Numbered from the stretch's first letter, positions 44,857 through 53,318 are shown. The stretch is 64,000 bases of DNA from SHVO01 sp050246995 (GCA_050246995.1 JBFWVA010000004.1:186001-250000); one strand, 5' to 3'. A program made the numbers and translations. Notes: a model not told the origin generated them from the letters alone.

Positions 44857-45765
44857 TTAACGCGGCTGCGGCTTGGCAGCCGCGCCGCCGGCCCGTGCGG
44901 CAACCGGGGTCGGCGCCGGTTGATCCGCCACGGCGCTGAGCTGCTTGCGGGCCGTGAGCTCTTCGGTCAGCGCGACCGCGCGGCGGGAGTCCATGGCCGC
45001 GAGAATCGGAGCGACTTTGGCGTCTTTCATCTTCTGGACGACGCCGACCAGGATCGGCATTTCAAGCGTATCGAAGATGCGCGCCGCATCCTTCGGCTTC
45101 ATGACGCTGTAGACGCGGACGAGCTGGTCGATCTCTTCCTGCTTCTCGGCGTCGTACTGCTTGAGCAAACCTTGGATGTTCTTCTCGAGATCCTGAAGCT
45201 GGGCGATCTTGCCTTCGATGCGCGCTTCGGCGGCTTTCAGGAGACCATCTTTTGCTTCGACTTCGCGTTCGCGGCGCTCGATGACTTCACGGCGCTCGGC
45301 AAGACGTTGCAGGGTATCGATTTCGGATTTGGTCAGGTTCGCCGGATCGAAATTAAGCATCGACGGCGGGCCGCCTTCGGCAGGCGCGGCGCCTTCAGCG
45401 GGCGCGGCGGCGCCATCGGCAGGGGCCGCAGCGGGCGCGGCTCCGGCGGCGGCGGGCGCCGGGACGGCCGGCGCCGGCGGAGCGGCGGGCTTCGCGGCGT
45501 TGTTCGGCGCGGCGGCTTGCGCGAACGCGGCCGATTGCTCCATCACAAAAGACACCAAGCGCGTTTCGCCGGCGACTTCCTTGACGATGACTTGAAGCTT
45601 GAACCCCAGCATGCCGACGGCCGCGAGGATCAGCACCGGCAACAGGCGGAAGGACGGCGCCTTGCCCAACCGCGTTGCCATGCCACCGGGCATCGCACCG
45701 TTCGCCGGGTCGCGCATATTGCGCGGACGCATCCGGGGCGACATGTCGTAGGGGTGCTGGTTCAT
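44857..45765 (-). CDS. MotE-like flagellar motor accessory protein
   Basis: A 302-residue protein. After a basic N-terminus there is one membrane helix (LLPVLILAAVGMLGFKLQVI). An Ala/Pro-rich linker (residues about 85-130) leads to a long coiled coil (LQRLAERREVIERREREVEA onward). The C-terminus has the MgtE-N-like fold (MKPKDAARIFDTLEMPILVG). MotE in rhizobia is a periplasmic chaperone tied to the flagellar motor. Its position after fliL-fliM-DUF6468 is the usual alphaproteobacterial order. The end of this gene was duplicated at 43772. Confidence 0.8.
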   Translation of the reverse strand: MNQHPYDMSPRMRPRNMRDPANGAMPGGMATRLGKAPSFRLLPVLILAAVGMLGFKLQVIVKEVAGETRLVSFVMEQSAAFAQAAAPNNAAKPAAPPAPAVPAPAAAGAAPAAAPADGAAAPAEGAAPAEGGPPSMLNFDPANLTKSEIDTLQRLAERREVIERREREVEAKDGLLKAAEARIEGKIAQLQDLEKNIQGLLKQYDAEKQEEIDQLVRVYSVMKPKDAARIFDTLEMPILVGVVQKMKDAKVAPILAAMDSRRAVALTEELTARKQLSAVADQPAPTPVAARAGGAAAKPQPR

Positions 45766-45774
45766 TGGCCTAAA

Positions 45775-46464
45775 TTACCGCGCGGACTGAAGGGCCTTCA
45801 AGAGTTCACGCTCGGCTTCCGAACGCTCCTCTTCCAGGCTCTGCTGTTCGGGGCGAGCGGCGCGCTCGAACTGGCTTTCCAACGTGCGCTTGGGGCGCGG
45901 GAAACCGGCGGCGGCGGCGGGCGCGGGAGCGGCCTGCGCGGCACGGCCGGGCACGCCGGCTTCAGCGCGCGCCGCGCCAAGCGCGGAGCGCAGATCGGCG
46001 GCTGTTTCTTCAAATCCGGCAACAGTATGGGCGAGGGTGCCGGCCGCGGGCGCGGCGGAACGCGGGGCGGCATCGGCGTAGGTCGCGCGGGCACCCGGAG
46101 CTGTTACTGCCTGGACCTGGGCGACATTGGACACACCTTCACTGCGCGCGACACGCACGGCGCCTTCGAGACGGCCGGCGAGTTCTTCAGCGCGTTCGAT
46201 CATGAACGCGAGATCGTCGCGCAGGGTCTGGGCCTTCTCGACCCGGTCCTTGAGCGACAGGTTAGCCTCGGTCGTGGCCTTCTTGAGTTTCGGGATGCCG
46301 GCTTCCGCGCGCATCGTCGCTTCGTTGAAGCTGTTGACCACCTTGGACAATTCGTCGCGCGACTTGCGCAGCGCGGTCAGACGGCGGTTCAGGATGACGG
46401 CATAAACGATCGTCGGGACGAGCAGCAGGATAACGACAATGTCGAGGATGGAATCAGTCGTCAT
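45775..46464 (-). CDS. DUF6468 flagellar-cluster protein
   Basis: A 229-residue protein with an N-terminal membrane helix (ILDIVVILLLVPTIVYAVIL) then coiled-coil helices (NRRLTALRKSRDELSKVVNS, LKDRVEKAQTLRDDLAFMIE). The C-terminal half is Ala/Pro-rich and looks unstructured. DUF6468 genes sit between fliM and motE in many alphaproteobacteria; their role is unproven. It is 9 bp from motE and co-transcribed. Confidence 0.8.
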   Translation of the reverse strand: MTTDSILDIVVILLLVPTIVYAVILNRRLTALRKSRDELSKVVNSFNEATMRAEAGIPKLKKATTEANLSLKDRVEKAQTLRDDLAFMIERAEELAGRLEGAVRVARSEGVSNVAQVQAVTAPGARATYADAAPRSAAPAAGTLAHTVAGFEETAADLRSALGAARAEAGVPGRAAQAAPAPAAAAGFPRPKRTLESQFERAARPEQQSLEEERSEAERELLKALQSAR

Positions 46465-46524
46465 GGCTCTCTCCCGAAGGGGTCTCGCTTATTATATCGG
46501 CTTCAGGAGGGAATTTCGCACCGC

Positions 46525-46862
46525 GGGCCATAAATATTGGTTAACTGGCCCGGCAATTTTTTCCGGCCCGCGCTTTTTATGGGTGGCGCTTGGCCTTATC
46601 CGAAAACCGGGGGCCACTTTTCGGGGCCAAGCGCCAGGGCCATAAATATTGGTTAACTGGCCCGGCAATTTTTTCCGGCCCGCGCTTTTTATTGATGGCG
46701 CTTGGCCTTATCCGAAAACCGGGGGCCACTTTTCGGGGCCAAGCGCCAGGGCCATAAATATTGGTTAATTGGCCCGGCAATTTTTTCCGGCACGCGCTTT
46801 TTTATTGATGGCGCTTGGCCTTATCCGAAAACCGGGGGCCACGCGCTGGGGCCATAAAAGAT
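46525..46862. repeat. 112-bp tandem repeat, three units plus remnant, hairpin-forming
   Basis: Units start at 46525, 46637 and 46749 with almost identical sequence; the third is shortened and a fourth start (46849) diverges into flanking DNA. Each full unit holds GGCGCTTGGCC ... GGCCAAGCGCC, enclosing CCGAAAA ... TTTTCGG, so each can fold into a long two-part stem. The array fills the gap between fliM and the DUF6468 gene. Open frames across it are by-products of the repeat. Confidence 0.9.
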
Positions 46863-46934
46863 GGTTAACAGCGGTAAGAATCGCCAGGAGCTGCCGATTA
46901 TTTCCACCCCTGAAATAGGAAGGAAATAGAAGGG

Positions 46935-48092
46935 TTAAGCCGAAGCGCCCTTGTCTTTATTGATGCTCAGCCGGCGATGATCAACTCGGATGGCAATATT
47001 ATTACCCCGGCGGCCCATCTTCCCCACGAACATCGGCTGATCGCCGCAGCGCAGGATCACGGGGGATTCCGGCGTCGCGTTCAGGAGGAGCTTCGAGCCT
47101 ACCTTCATATCGAGGACGCGGGACAACGGCAGGACCTGGGTATCGAGGACCGCTTCCAACGGTACTTCGGTAAACCACATTTCCTCGGCCAAGTGCGTTT
47201 CCCAAATCGAGTCACGGCCGAACCTTTCCCCCATGAACATCTGGAGCAGAAGTTCGCGGACCGGTTCGAGGGTCGCGAAGGGGATCAGAATTTCAAGACG
47301 CCCGCCGCGATCTTCCATGTCGATGCGCAGGCGCGCGACGATGGCGGCGTTGGACGGCTGGGAAATGGTTGCGAAACGCGGATTGGTCTCCAGGCGGTCG
47401 AAACGGAAGGTGACCGGGGAGAGCGGATCGAACGCGGCCGACAGGTCAGCGAGCACGACGTGGATCATACGCTCGACCAGCGTGCGTTCGATGGTGGTGT
47501 AAGGACGGCCTTCCACGCGCATCGCCGCGGTGCCGCGGCGGCCGCCGAGCAGCACGTCGACGATCGAATAAATCATCGAGCTGTCGACGGTCATGAGGCC
47601 GAAGTTATCCCATTCTTCCGCCTTGAAGACGGTGAGCATGGCCGGCAGCGGGATCGAGTTCAGATAGTCGCCGAAACGCTGCGAGAGAATGTCGTCCAGC
47701 GAGACTTCGACGTTATCCGACGTGAAGTTACGCAAGGAGGTGGTCATCATGCGCACAAGACGGTCGAACACGACTTCCAGCATGGGAAGTCGTTCGTAGG
47801 ACACGAGTGCGGAATTGAGGATCGCCTGGATCCCGGCGCGGTCGGAGCCTTCGTCGGAGGCTTCGTCGAAGCCGAGCAAGCTGTCGATTTCGTCCTGGTT
47901 CAGGACGCGCGTGGACTCGCCGCGGCCGCCGCCGCCCATGAAATCATCGGCGCCTTCATCGGCGCCGCCGAGCATAGCTTCCCATTCCGCCGCCATCGCA
48001 TCGGCGTCGGCGTCGCCGCCCGGTTTGGCGGGCGCGTCCGTTTTCGCATCCGCCAATGCGGCGGCGAGTTCGTCGGGTTCACTAGGAGACAT
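46935..48092 (-). CDS. fliM: Flagellar motor switch protein FliM
   Basis: A 385-residue switch protein. Residues 1-60 are an acidic alphaproteobacterial extension (MAAEWEAMLGGADE). The CheY-P binding motif LNQDEIDSLLGF follows at 64-75. The middle domain (SFDPLSPVTF-like, LGGRRGTAAM) and C-terminal SpoA domain (PLEAVLDTQVLPLSRVLDMK) are complete. With FliG and FliN it sets rotor direction. It follows fliL on the same strand after a 114-bp gap with an odd duplicated start region. Confidence 0.95.
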   Translation of the reverse strand: MSPSEPDELAAALADAKTDAPAKPGGDADADAMAAEWEAMLGGADEGADDFMGGGGRGESTRVLNQDEIDSLLGFDEASDEGSDRAGIQAILNSALVSYERLPMLEVVFDRLVRMMTTSLRNFTSDNVEVSLDDILSQRFGDYLNSIPLPAMLTVFKAEEWDNFGLMTVDSSMIYSIVDVLLGGRRGTAAMRVEGRPYTTIERTLVERMIHVVLADLSAAFDPLSPVTFRFDRLETNPRFATISQPSNAAIVARLRIDMEDRGGRLEILIPFATLEPVRELLLQMFMGERFGRDSIWETHLAEEMWFTEVPLEAVLDTQVLPLSRVLDMKVGSKLLLNATPESPVILRCGDQPMFVGKMGRRGNNIAIRVDHRRLSINKDKGASA

Positions 48093-48138
48093 TTACGAAC
48101 CTATTGGGTCGCTAATCTTTTACGGTACGCGGCTTCTT

Positions 48139-48171
48139 TTAATTTGCGCGCCTTCGCGCGCGGGGACTCAT
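48139..48171 (-). other. Mini-reading frame upstream of fliM with duplicated start context
   Basis: Minus strand AAGGTTCGTAAATGAGTCCC at about 48184-48163 repeats the context of the fliM start (TAGGTTCGTAAATGTCTCC). The copy opens a 10-codon frame (MSPRARRRAN) ending at 48139, 46 bp before fliM. A GCGCGCGAAGGCGCGC stem lies inside. It is either a leader peptide or a decaying duplication of the fliM 5' end. Confidence 0.45.
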
Positions 48172-48206
48172 TTACGAACCTTCTGGTTCGCACGCTAACG
48201 ATGTAC

Positions 48207-48803
48207 TTACTGAACGATCATGTCTTTAAAGAGCACGTCCTTCACCTGCGACGGACGCACGGCGGCGTTGACGCGGTTGAGCAGCTCTTCACGCAGACGG
48301 TACATACCGGCGGCGCCCTGCAAATCCTCAAGGCGAAGCTCACGCAAGTAGACCTGGAAATTATCGACGATGCGCGGCAGCACGTTATCAATGCGCGCGA
48401 TATCGGCTTCGCTGGTGAGCTCCAAGCTCACTTTGATCTTCAAGAAGTTACGCGTGCGGCCGGCGGTGTTGATGTTCACCAGCATCTCGGGCATTTCGTA
48501 GAAGACGGCGCCGACGCCGCCCTCAGCCGACGCGGCCGCGCCTTCGGCGGGCTTCGCATGATCTTCGGCGGCCGGCGCGGCGTGTTCGCCTTCGGCCGGC
48601 GCTGCAGCCTGTTCCTCGGAAGCGGCTTCGCCCGTGATCATCGCGACCAACGGATCGGCAAGGCCGGTGAAATAAGCCGCCGCGGCGCCGCCGAGCACGA
48701 GCACGATCGGCAGCACGACCATGAGCAGCAGCTTCTTTTTGCCGCCGCCGCCGCCGCCTTCGAATTCAGGCTCGTCGCCTTCGAAATCCTGTTCTTCAGC
48801 CAT
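48207..48803 (-). CDS. fliL: Flagellar basal body-associated protein FliL
   Basis: A 198-residue protein (start MAEEQDFEGDEPEFEGG). A basic patch GGKKKLLL leads into one membrane helix (MVVLPIVLVLGGAAAAYFTG). The periplasmic FliL domain follows a low-complexity Ala/Glu linker: FYEMPEMLVNINTAGRTRNF, LKIKVSLELTSEADIARIDN, and near the end VRPSQVKDVLFKDMIVQ. FliL surrounds the stator and supports torque under load. It heads the fliL-fliM set. Confidence 0.92.
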   Translation of the reverse strand: MAEEQDFEGDEPEFEGGGGGGKKKLLLMVVLPIVLVLGGAAAAYFTGLADPLVAMITGEAASEEQAAAPAEGEHAAPAAEDHAKPAEGAAASAEGGVGAVFYEMPEMLVNINTAGRTRNFLKIKVSLELTSEADIARIDNVLPRIVDNFQVYLRELRLEDLQGAAGMYRLREELLNRVNAAVRPSQVKDVLFKDMIVQ

Positions 48804-48943
48804 GGTCTTTAGTCCTTGCGCGAAGCGCACATTGCGACCCGACTCAGAGTACGGGCCTTTCCTAGGTCTCAGAAACCTACCGGTCCGGGGTTAACAATAT
48901 ATTGAGTCGGATCAAAGCGAACGCGGGTGATGCATTACAAATG

Positions 48944-49074
48944 CCGCGTCACCCTGGGCGAAAGCCCAGGGTCCAGGGTTATCCTCACCTTGCCGTGCAT
49001 TAAGCGCTGGCACTCGCTGCATATATAAGGCCAAGCAACCCTGGACCCTGGGGCAAGCCCCAGGGTGACGCGCA
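48944..49074. repeat. Pair of REP-like palindromes in opposite orientation
   Basis: Copy C (48946-48980): GTCACCCTGGGC, GAAA loop, GCCCAGGGTCCAGGGTT. Copy D (49037-49072): AACCCTGGACCCTGGGGC, AA, GCCCCAGGGTGACGC. The two point in opposite directions about 60 bp apart, a BIME-like layout, and share the consensus of the 29.1 and 30.7 kb copies. Confidence 0.85.
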
Positions 49075-49186
49075 GAGTGCGCCTCGCGGCAGTTTTTGCC
49101 GTTCAGGGGCGGCAAAAGAGAGTCTTTGCCGGGCGCGCGCGCCCTCAGCAACTTCGCAAACGCTTGATTTTCATCAGAAAACCACT

Positions 49187-49203
49187 CTGGCACGGCATGT
49201 GCA
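49187..49203 (+). promoter_or_regulatory. Sigma-54 promoter for flgF operon
   Basis: CTGGCACGGCATGTGCA has GG (49189-49190) and GC (49201-49202) exactly 10 bp apart, matching the -24/-12 consensus TGGCACG-N4-TTGC closely. It lies 44 bp before the flgF ATG. Rod genes driven by sigma-54 are the rule in Caulobacter-like flagellar hierarchies. Confidence 0.75.
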
Positions 49204-49246
49204 TTAGATGGGCCAATCACTCAGCGCAAAAGCGCGGGAAAAGGCC

Positions 49247-50002
49247 ATGGATAATACGACATATATCGCGCTGTCGCGGCAGCAGGCGCTTTGGAACCAG
49301 TTGTCGGTCGTCGCGAACAACCTCGCGAACGTCAATACGACCGGCTTCAAGGGCACCGACGTCCTGTTCACACAGTATATCGAGCGCGTGAAGCAAGACG
49401 ACCGCACGTTCGAAGACAAGGTGGCGTTCACCCACGACTTTGGTCTGGTGCGTAACCTGGCGCAAGGCGCCTTCAACTATACGGGCAACATCTTCGACCT
49501 CGCGATCCAGGGCGACGGCTACTTCGCGCTGCAGGATCAGAATGGCGACGTCCGTTACACCCGCGCCGGCAACCTGACGGTCAACGGCGAAGGCCAGCTC
49601 GTCACCCAGGACAACCGCCCGGTGCTCGGCACCAATGACGCCCCGATCACCATCCCGCGCGATGTCGGCGAGATCCTCGTGCAGGGCGACGGCTCGATCA
49701 TCAACCAGAAGACCGCGGAATCCATCGGCCAGATCAAGATCGTGCGCTTCGACGACGAGCGCCTCTTGAAGCAAGTCGACGGCACCTCGTTCGTCACGAT
49801 TCCCGGCCAGCAGGAAATCGTGATGCCGAACCCGAAGATCGCGCAGGGCGTGCTGGAAGATTCCAACGTGAACGGCATCAGCGAAATGACCCGTCTGATC
49901 GCCCTCAACCGCACTTACCAAGACGTGACCCGGATGGTGGAACAAGAGCACGAGCGGAAGCGCAAAGCGTCCGACCTCTTCGCCCGCCAGACCAGCGCTT
50001 AA
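49247..50002 (+). CDS. flgF: Flagellar proximal rod protein FlgF
   Basis: A 251-residue rod protein. I chose ATG 49247 because it follows GGAAAAGG and opens the conserved MDNTTYIALSRQQALWNQLS; an earlier in-frame start adds 13 odd residues. The N-terminal rod motif VVANNLANVNTTGFKGTDV, the DLAIQGDGYFAL core and the helical C-terminus are all present. It heads the flgF-flgG-flgA-flgH run. Confidence 0.95.
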   Translation: MDNTTYIALSRQQALWNQLSVVANNLANVNTTGFKGTDVLFTQYIERVKQDDRTFEDKVAFTHDFGLVRNLAQGAFNYTGNIFDLAIQGDGYFALQDQNGDVRYTRAGNLTVNGEGQLVTQDNRPVLGTNDAPITIPRDVGEILVQGDGSIINQKTAESIGQIKIVRFDDERLLKQVDGTSFVTIPGQQEIVMPNPKIAQGVLEDSNVNGISEMTRLIALNRTYQDVTRMVEQEHERKRKASDLFARQTSA

Positions 50003-50014
50003 GGAGATAAGATC

Positions 50015-50806
50015 ATGAGTATCCGCGCTCTTAGTATCGCCGCGACCGGTATGCTTGCACAGCAGACCAACGTGGAAGTTATCTCGAACAACATCGCGAA
50101 CATGAACACGACGGCGTACTCGCGCCGCCGGGCCGAGTTCAACGATCTCTTGTATCAGGATCTGCGCCGTGTCGGGTCGACATCCTCCGACGCAGGAACA
50201 ATCGTCCCCGCGGGCGTGCAGCTCGGCCTCGGCGTGAAGACCGCAGCCGTGTACCGCATCGCGGAGCAAGGTTCGCTGCTCTCGACCGACAACAGCCTCG
50301 ACATCGCCATCCAGGGCAAAGGCTACTTCCAAGTCCAGTTGCCGGACGGCACGCAGGCTTATACGCGTGACGGTTCGTTCCAGCTTTCGCCCACAGGCGA
50401 AGTCGTGACGCACAACGGCTTTCTGGTGACGGGCCTCGGCGCGATCCCGGTGGACGCGACGTCGATCTCGATCAATCCGCAAGGCCAGATGTTCTACACG
50501 CAGGACGGCGTGGTTGCGCCGGCCCAGGCCGGACAGCTTCAGCTGGCCACCTTCGCCAACGACGCCGGTCTCGAAGCGACGGGTGACAACCTCTACCGCG
50601 AAACGCCGGCTTCTGGTCAGGCGACTGCTGGACTTCCTGGGGCGCCTGGCTTCGGCACGATCCTGCAGGGCTTCCTCGAAACCTCGAACGTCAATGTCGT
50701 GTCGGAAATCACCGATCTCATCAGCGCCCAGCGCGCTTATGAAATGAACTCGAAGGTGATCAAGACCGCAGACGAAATGGCCTCGACGATCAATCAGATT
50801 TCGTAA
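50015..50806 (+). CDS. flgG: Flagellar distal rod protein FlgG
   Basis: A 263-residue protein starting MSIRALSIAATGMLAQQTNV behind AAGGAG. It has the rod signature VISNNIANMNTTAYSRRRAE, the LDIAIQGKGYFQVQLPDGTQ core and the C-terminal helix SEITDLISAQRAYEMNSKVI, nearly invariant in FlgG. It forms the distal rod through the P and L rings. It lies 12 bp after flgF. Confidence 0.97.
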   Translation: MSIRALSIAATGMLAQQTNVEVISNNIANMNTTAYSRRRAEFNDLLYQDLRRVGSTSSDAGTIVPAGVQLGLGVKTAAVYRIAEQGSLLSTDNSLDIAIQGKGYFQVQLPDGTQAYTRDGSFQLSPTGEVVTHNGFLVTGLGAIPVDATSISINPQGQMFYTQDGVVAPAQAGQLQLATFANDAGLEATGDNLYRETPASGQATAGLPGAPGFGTILQGFLETSNVNVVSEITDLISAQRAYEMNSKVIKTADEMASTINQIS

Positions 50807-50829
50807 TTCGGACTTCTAGGACTTTGGTC

Positions 50830-52278
50830 ATGGGTAAGTTGGTTCGTATGAACTTGGTAAACTTGCCGTTCGGCTTCCGCCGAACGGTCGGGAGCTTCGC
50901 ACTGTCGCTCGCCGTCATGCTTGCTGCCTCCCCCCTCGCAGCAGCCACAACCGTCGACGGGAAAACGGGCGGCAGTGCGAACACCCTTGATGAGAATCTG
51001 CGCCTCAACACGGCGATCACCGTTCAAGCGGACGTGGTCACCCTTGGCGATGTGTTCCAAGGTTACCTGTCGCGCCCGGAGAAGGTCGTCGCCCAGGCGC
51101 CGAGACCCGGCCAGCGCATGACCCTTTCGGCAGAGTGGCTGGAAGACACCGCACGTACTTATGGATTGGACTGGCGTCCGACCAACACGTTCGATCGCGC
51201 AGTTGTCTATCAGCCTGGCCAGACCGTGAACGGCGCCGAGATCCTCGCGCAGGTGAAAGCCGCGCTGATCGCGAACGGCATGCCGGAGAATTACGGCGTC
51301 ACCGCAACGACCACGATCTCTCCCATCACAGTGGCGATGAAAGCCTCGACCGAAGCCGACGTCCGTGAAGCGGTGTACAACGAATCCAACCGCACCTTCT
51401 CCGCGCTCGTACAGATCCCGCGCAACGACCCGCAGGCGATTTTCATTCAGCTGCGCGGCACCGCGTTCCCGACCGTCCAGCTTCCCGTCCTGAAGATGGC
51501 CGCCGGCAAGAACACAGCCATCACGGCGGATATGATCGATATCATCGACGTCGCTGAAGACCAGGTGCGCCCGGAGACCTTGACCGACCCCAACCAGTTG
51601 ATCGGCAAGAACCCGAAGATGTTCCTGAAGGCCGGTCAGCCGATCCGCGAGAACGATGTGGCGCAAATCACCATGGTCGACGTTCCCGTCCTGATCACCG
51701 CCACGGACCGCGACACCCGCATCGCCAAGGCCGATGTGAAGGTCGTGTCGATGAACGCCGCCAGCCTTCCGGCCGACGCGGTCACCGACGCCGCTTTCCT
51801 GGTGGGCAAGACGCCGCGCCGCAACCTGGTAGCCGGAACGCCGATCCGCCGCGCCGATGTCACGGTGGTCAAGCAGATCGAAATCCCGGTGCTGGCGCGC
51901 GATGTGGCCCGCGGAACGGAACTGACCGCCGACGATATTACGTACGTCATGATGAACGAGGGAGATGTGATGGGCGACGTCGTGACCGACGAAGCCGGCA
52001 TCGTTGGCCAGACCGCGCGCCTGATGCTGCGCGCCGGCCAGCCCCTTCGCAAATACTCGATGACCAAGCCGATTGCCGTTGAACGCAATCAGATGGTCAC
52101 CGTGATGTGGACCGTGAAGTCGATGAACCTGACCGCCCAAGCCAAGACGATGGAGCGCGGCGCGGTGGGTGAAATGATCCGCGTGACCAACACCAAGAGC
52201 AATCAGACGGTGCTGGCGGAGATCATCGACAGCCGCACGGTGCGTGTCGCGGCGCCCGACCAAGTTTATTCTCGCTAA
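50830..52278 (+). CDS. flgA: P-ring assembly chaperone FlgA, long form with three SAF-like units
   Basis: A 482-residue protein from ATG 50830 behind AGGA. Signal peptide is around residues 20-39 (SFALSLAVMLAASPLAAA). Typical FlgA proteins of about 220-330 residues end with one SAF domain. Here three SAF-like units follow in a row: residues 219-277 (PVLKMAAGKNTAITADMIDI ... LKAGQPIRENDV), 285-344 (VPVLITATDRDTRIAKADVK ... VAGTPIRRADV) and 352-411 (IPVLARDVARGTELTADDIT ... RAGQPLRKYSM). The usual FlgA tail follows (GEMIRVTNTKSNQTVLAEII). It should help FlgI polymerise into the P ring. The extra units look like internal duplications. Confidence 0.88.
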   Translation: MGKLVRMNLVNLPFGFRRTVGSFALSLAVMLAASPLAAATTVDGKTGGSANTLDENLRLNTAITVQADVVTLGDVFQGYLSRPEKVVAQAPRPGQRMTLSAEWLEDTARTYGLDWRPTNTFDRAVVYQPGQTVNGAEILAQVKAALIANGMPENYGVTATTTISPITVAMKASTEADVREAVYNESNRTFSALVQIPRNDPQAIFIQLRGTAFPTVQLPVLKMAAGKNTAITADMIDIIDVAEDQVRPETLTDPNQLIGKNPKMFLKAGQPIRENDVAQITMVDVPVLITATDRDTRIAKADVKVVSMNAASLPADAVTDAAFLVGKTPRRNLVAGTPIRRADVTVVKQIEIPVLARDVARGTELTADDITYVMMNEGDVMGDVVTDEAGIVGQTARLMLRAGQPLRKYSMTKPIAVERNQMVTVMWTVKSMNLTAQAKTMERGAVGEMIRVTNTKSNQTVLAEIIDSRTVRVAAPDQVYSR

Positions 52279-52310
52279 GACAACAACAGAACGTTTTAGG
52301 AAAAACGGCC

Positions 52311-53039
52311 ATGACCAAGACCACGTTCATCCGCTTCGCCGCCTGCCTGCTCACTGTGAGCGCGCTGTCCGCCTGCGGGACCGCCGAGCGCCTGTCGCGC
52401 ATCGGCGCGAACCCGGCCATGTCTCCGGTCACCAGCCCCACCCAACATGAAGACTATCGTCCGGTCAGCATGCCGATGCCGACGCCGCTGATCCTGGAGC
52501 CCGCCGCGAATTCGCTGTGGCGTCCGGGCGCACGCGCCTTCTTCAAGGACCAGCGCGCCAAGCAGGTCGGCGATGTGTTGACCGTGGTGGTGAACATCCA
52601 GAACGAACGCGCGCAGCTGCAGCAGCAGACCAGCCGCACCCGCGACAATACCGAAGGTGTGAGCACCCCGAACGTGTTTGGCATCGGCGCCCTGCAGATG
52701 GACCCGGCCCTCGACGCCACGAGCAATTCCAACTCGACGGGCACCGGTTCGATCCAGCGCTCGGAAAGCATCAACCTGCGCCTCGCCGCGACCATCCTTC
52801 AGGTGCTGCCGAACGGCAACCTCGCCCTCGCGGGCCGTCAAGAAGTGCGGGTCAATGGCGAGCTGCGCGAACTTCTGGTGGCCGGAGTCATCCGCCCGGA
52901 AGACATCCGTTCCGACAACACCATTTCCTGGGACAAGATTGCTGAAGCCCGCGTCTCTTACGGCGGCCGCGGCATCGTCACCGACGTGCAGTCGCCGCGT
53001 TGGGGCCAGCAACTCTTCGACGTCCTGTTCCCCTATTAG
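52311..53039 (+). CDS. flgH: Flagellar L-ring lipoprotein FlgH
   Basis: A 242-residue lipoprotein; lipobox LTVSALSAC with Cys22. The conserved L-ring sequences are SLWRPGARAFFKDQRAKQVG, DVLTVVVNIQNERAQLQQQT, LPNGNLALAGRQEVRVNGEL and the end VIRPEDIRSDNTISWDKIAE. It forms the outer-membrane bushing around the rod. A strong terminator lies about 120 bp after the stop and ends the flgFGAH run. Confidence 0.96.
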   Translation: MTKTTFIRFAACLLTVSALSACGTAERLSRIGANPAMSPVTSPTQHEDYRPVSMPMPTPLILEPAANSLWRPGARAFFKDQRAKQVGDVLTVVVNIQNERAQLQQQTSRTRDNTEGVSTPNVFGIGALQMDPALDATSNSNSTGTGSIQRSESINLRLAATILQVLPNGNLALAGRQEVRVNGELRELLVAGVIRPEDIRSDNTISWDKIAEARVSYGGRGIVTDVQSPRWGQQLFDVLFPY

Positions 53040-53156
53040 TTTGCGGAAGGAAGGTCTGGCGGCTTAGCGGGAATCACCCCCCGCACGTCCACCGGCCTTC
53101 CGGCCGCGCCTTCTGTCTCACCGCCACATCCATGGCCGGTGCAGAAGCAAACTCAA

Positions 53157-53190
53157 AAGCCGGTAGCATTATGCTACCGGCTTATTTTTT
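53157..53190 (+). terminator. Rho-independent terminator after flgH
   Basis: AAGCCGGTAGCAT and its exact complement form a 13-bp stem with a minimal loop, followed by A and six T. Confidence 0.92.
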
Positions 53191-53220
53191 GCTGGTAGGC
53201 GGCCATGGATTCTTTTTTGG

Positions 53221-53318
53221 GCGCGGTCGCTTCGCTCCGCCACCCCTATTTATGGCGCGGTCGCTTCGCTCCGCCACCCCTATTTATGGCGCGGTCGCTT
53301 CGCTCCGCGCTGGGGCCG
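53221..53318. repeat. 34-bp tandem repeat, nearly three units
   Basis: GCGCGGTCGCTTCGCTCCGC followed by CACCCCTATTTATG repeats from 53221, 53255 and 53289; the third unit is incomplete. It lies in the roughly 720-bp gap between flgH and flaF, after the terminator. Each unit has a small GCGGTCGCTTCGCTCCGC stem. No coding potential. Confidence 0.88.

Noticed and set aside
44920..46533. 537-residue plus-strand frame opposite motE and DUF6468
   Set aside because: Same antisense artefact; low-complexity Gly/Arg composition.
46577..46780. Minus-strand 67-residue frame in the 112-bp repeats
   Set aside because: The protein merely repeats itself as the DNA does; no ribosome site.
46525..46862. CRISPR-like appearance of the regular repeat
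   Set aside because: Units are contiguous 112-bp tandem copies with no unique spacers and no cas genes nearby.
46977..48812. 611-residue plus-strand open frame across fliM and fliL
   Set aside because: Antisense to two well-supported flagellar genes, spanning the gap between them with no domain of its own.
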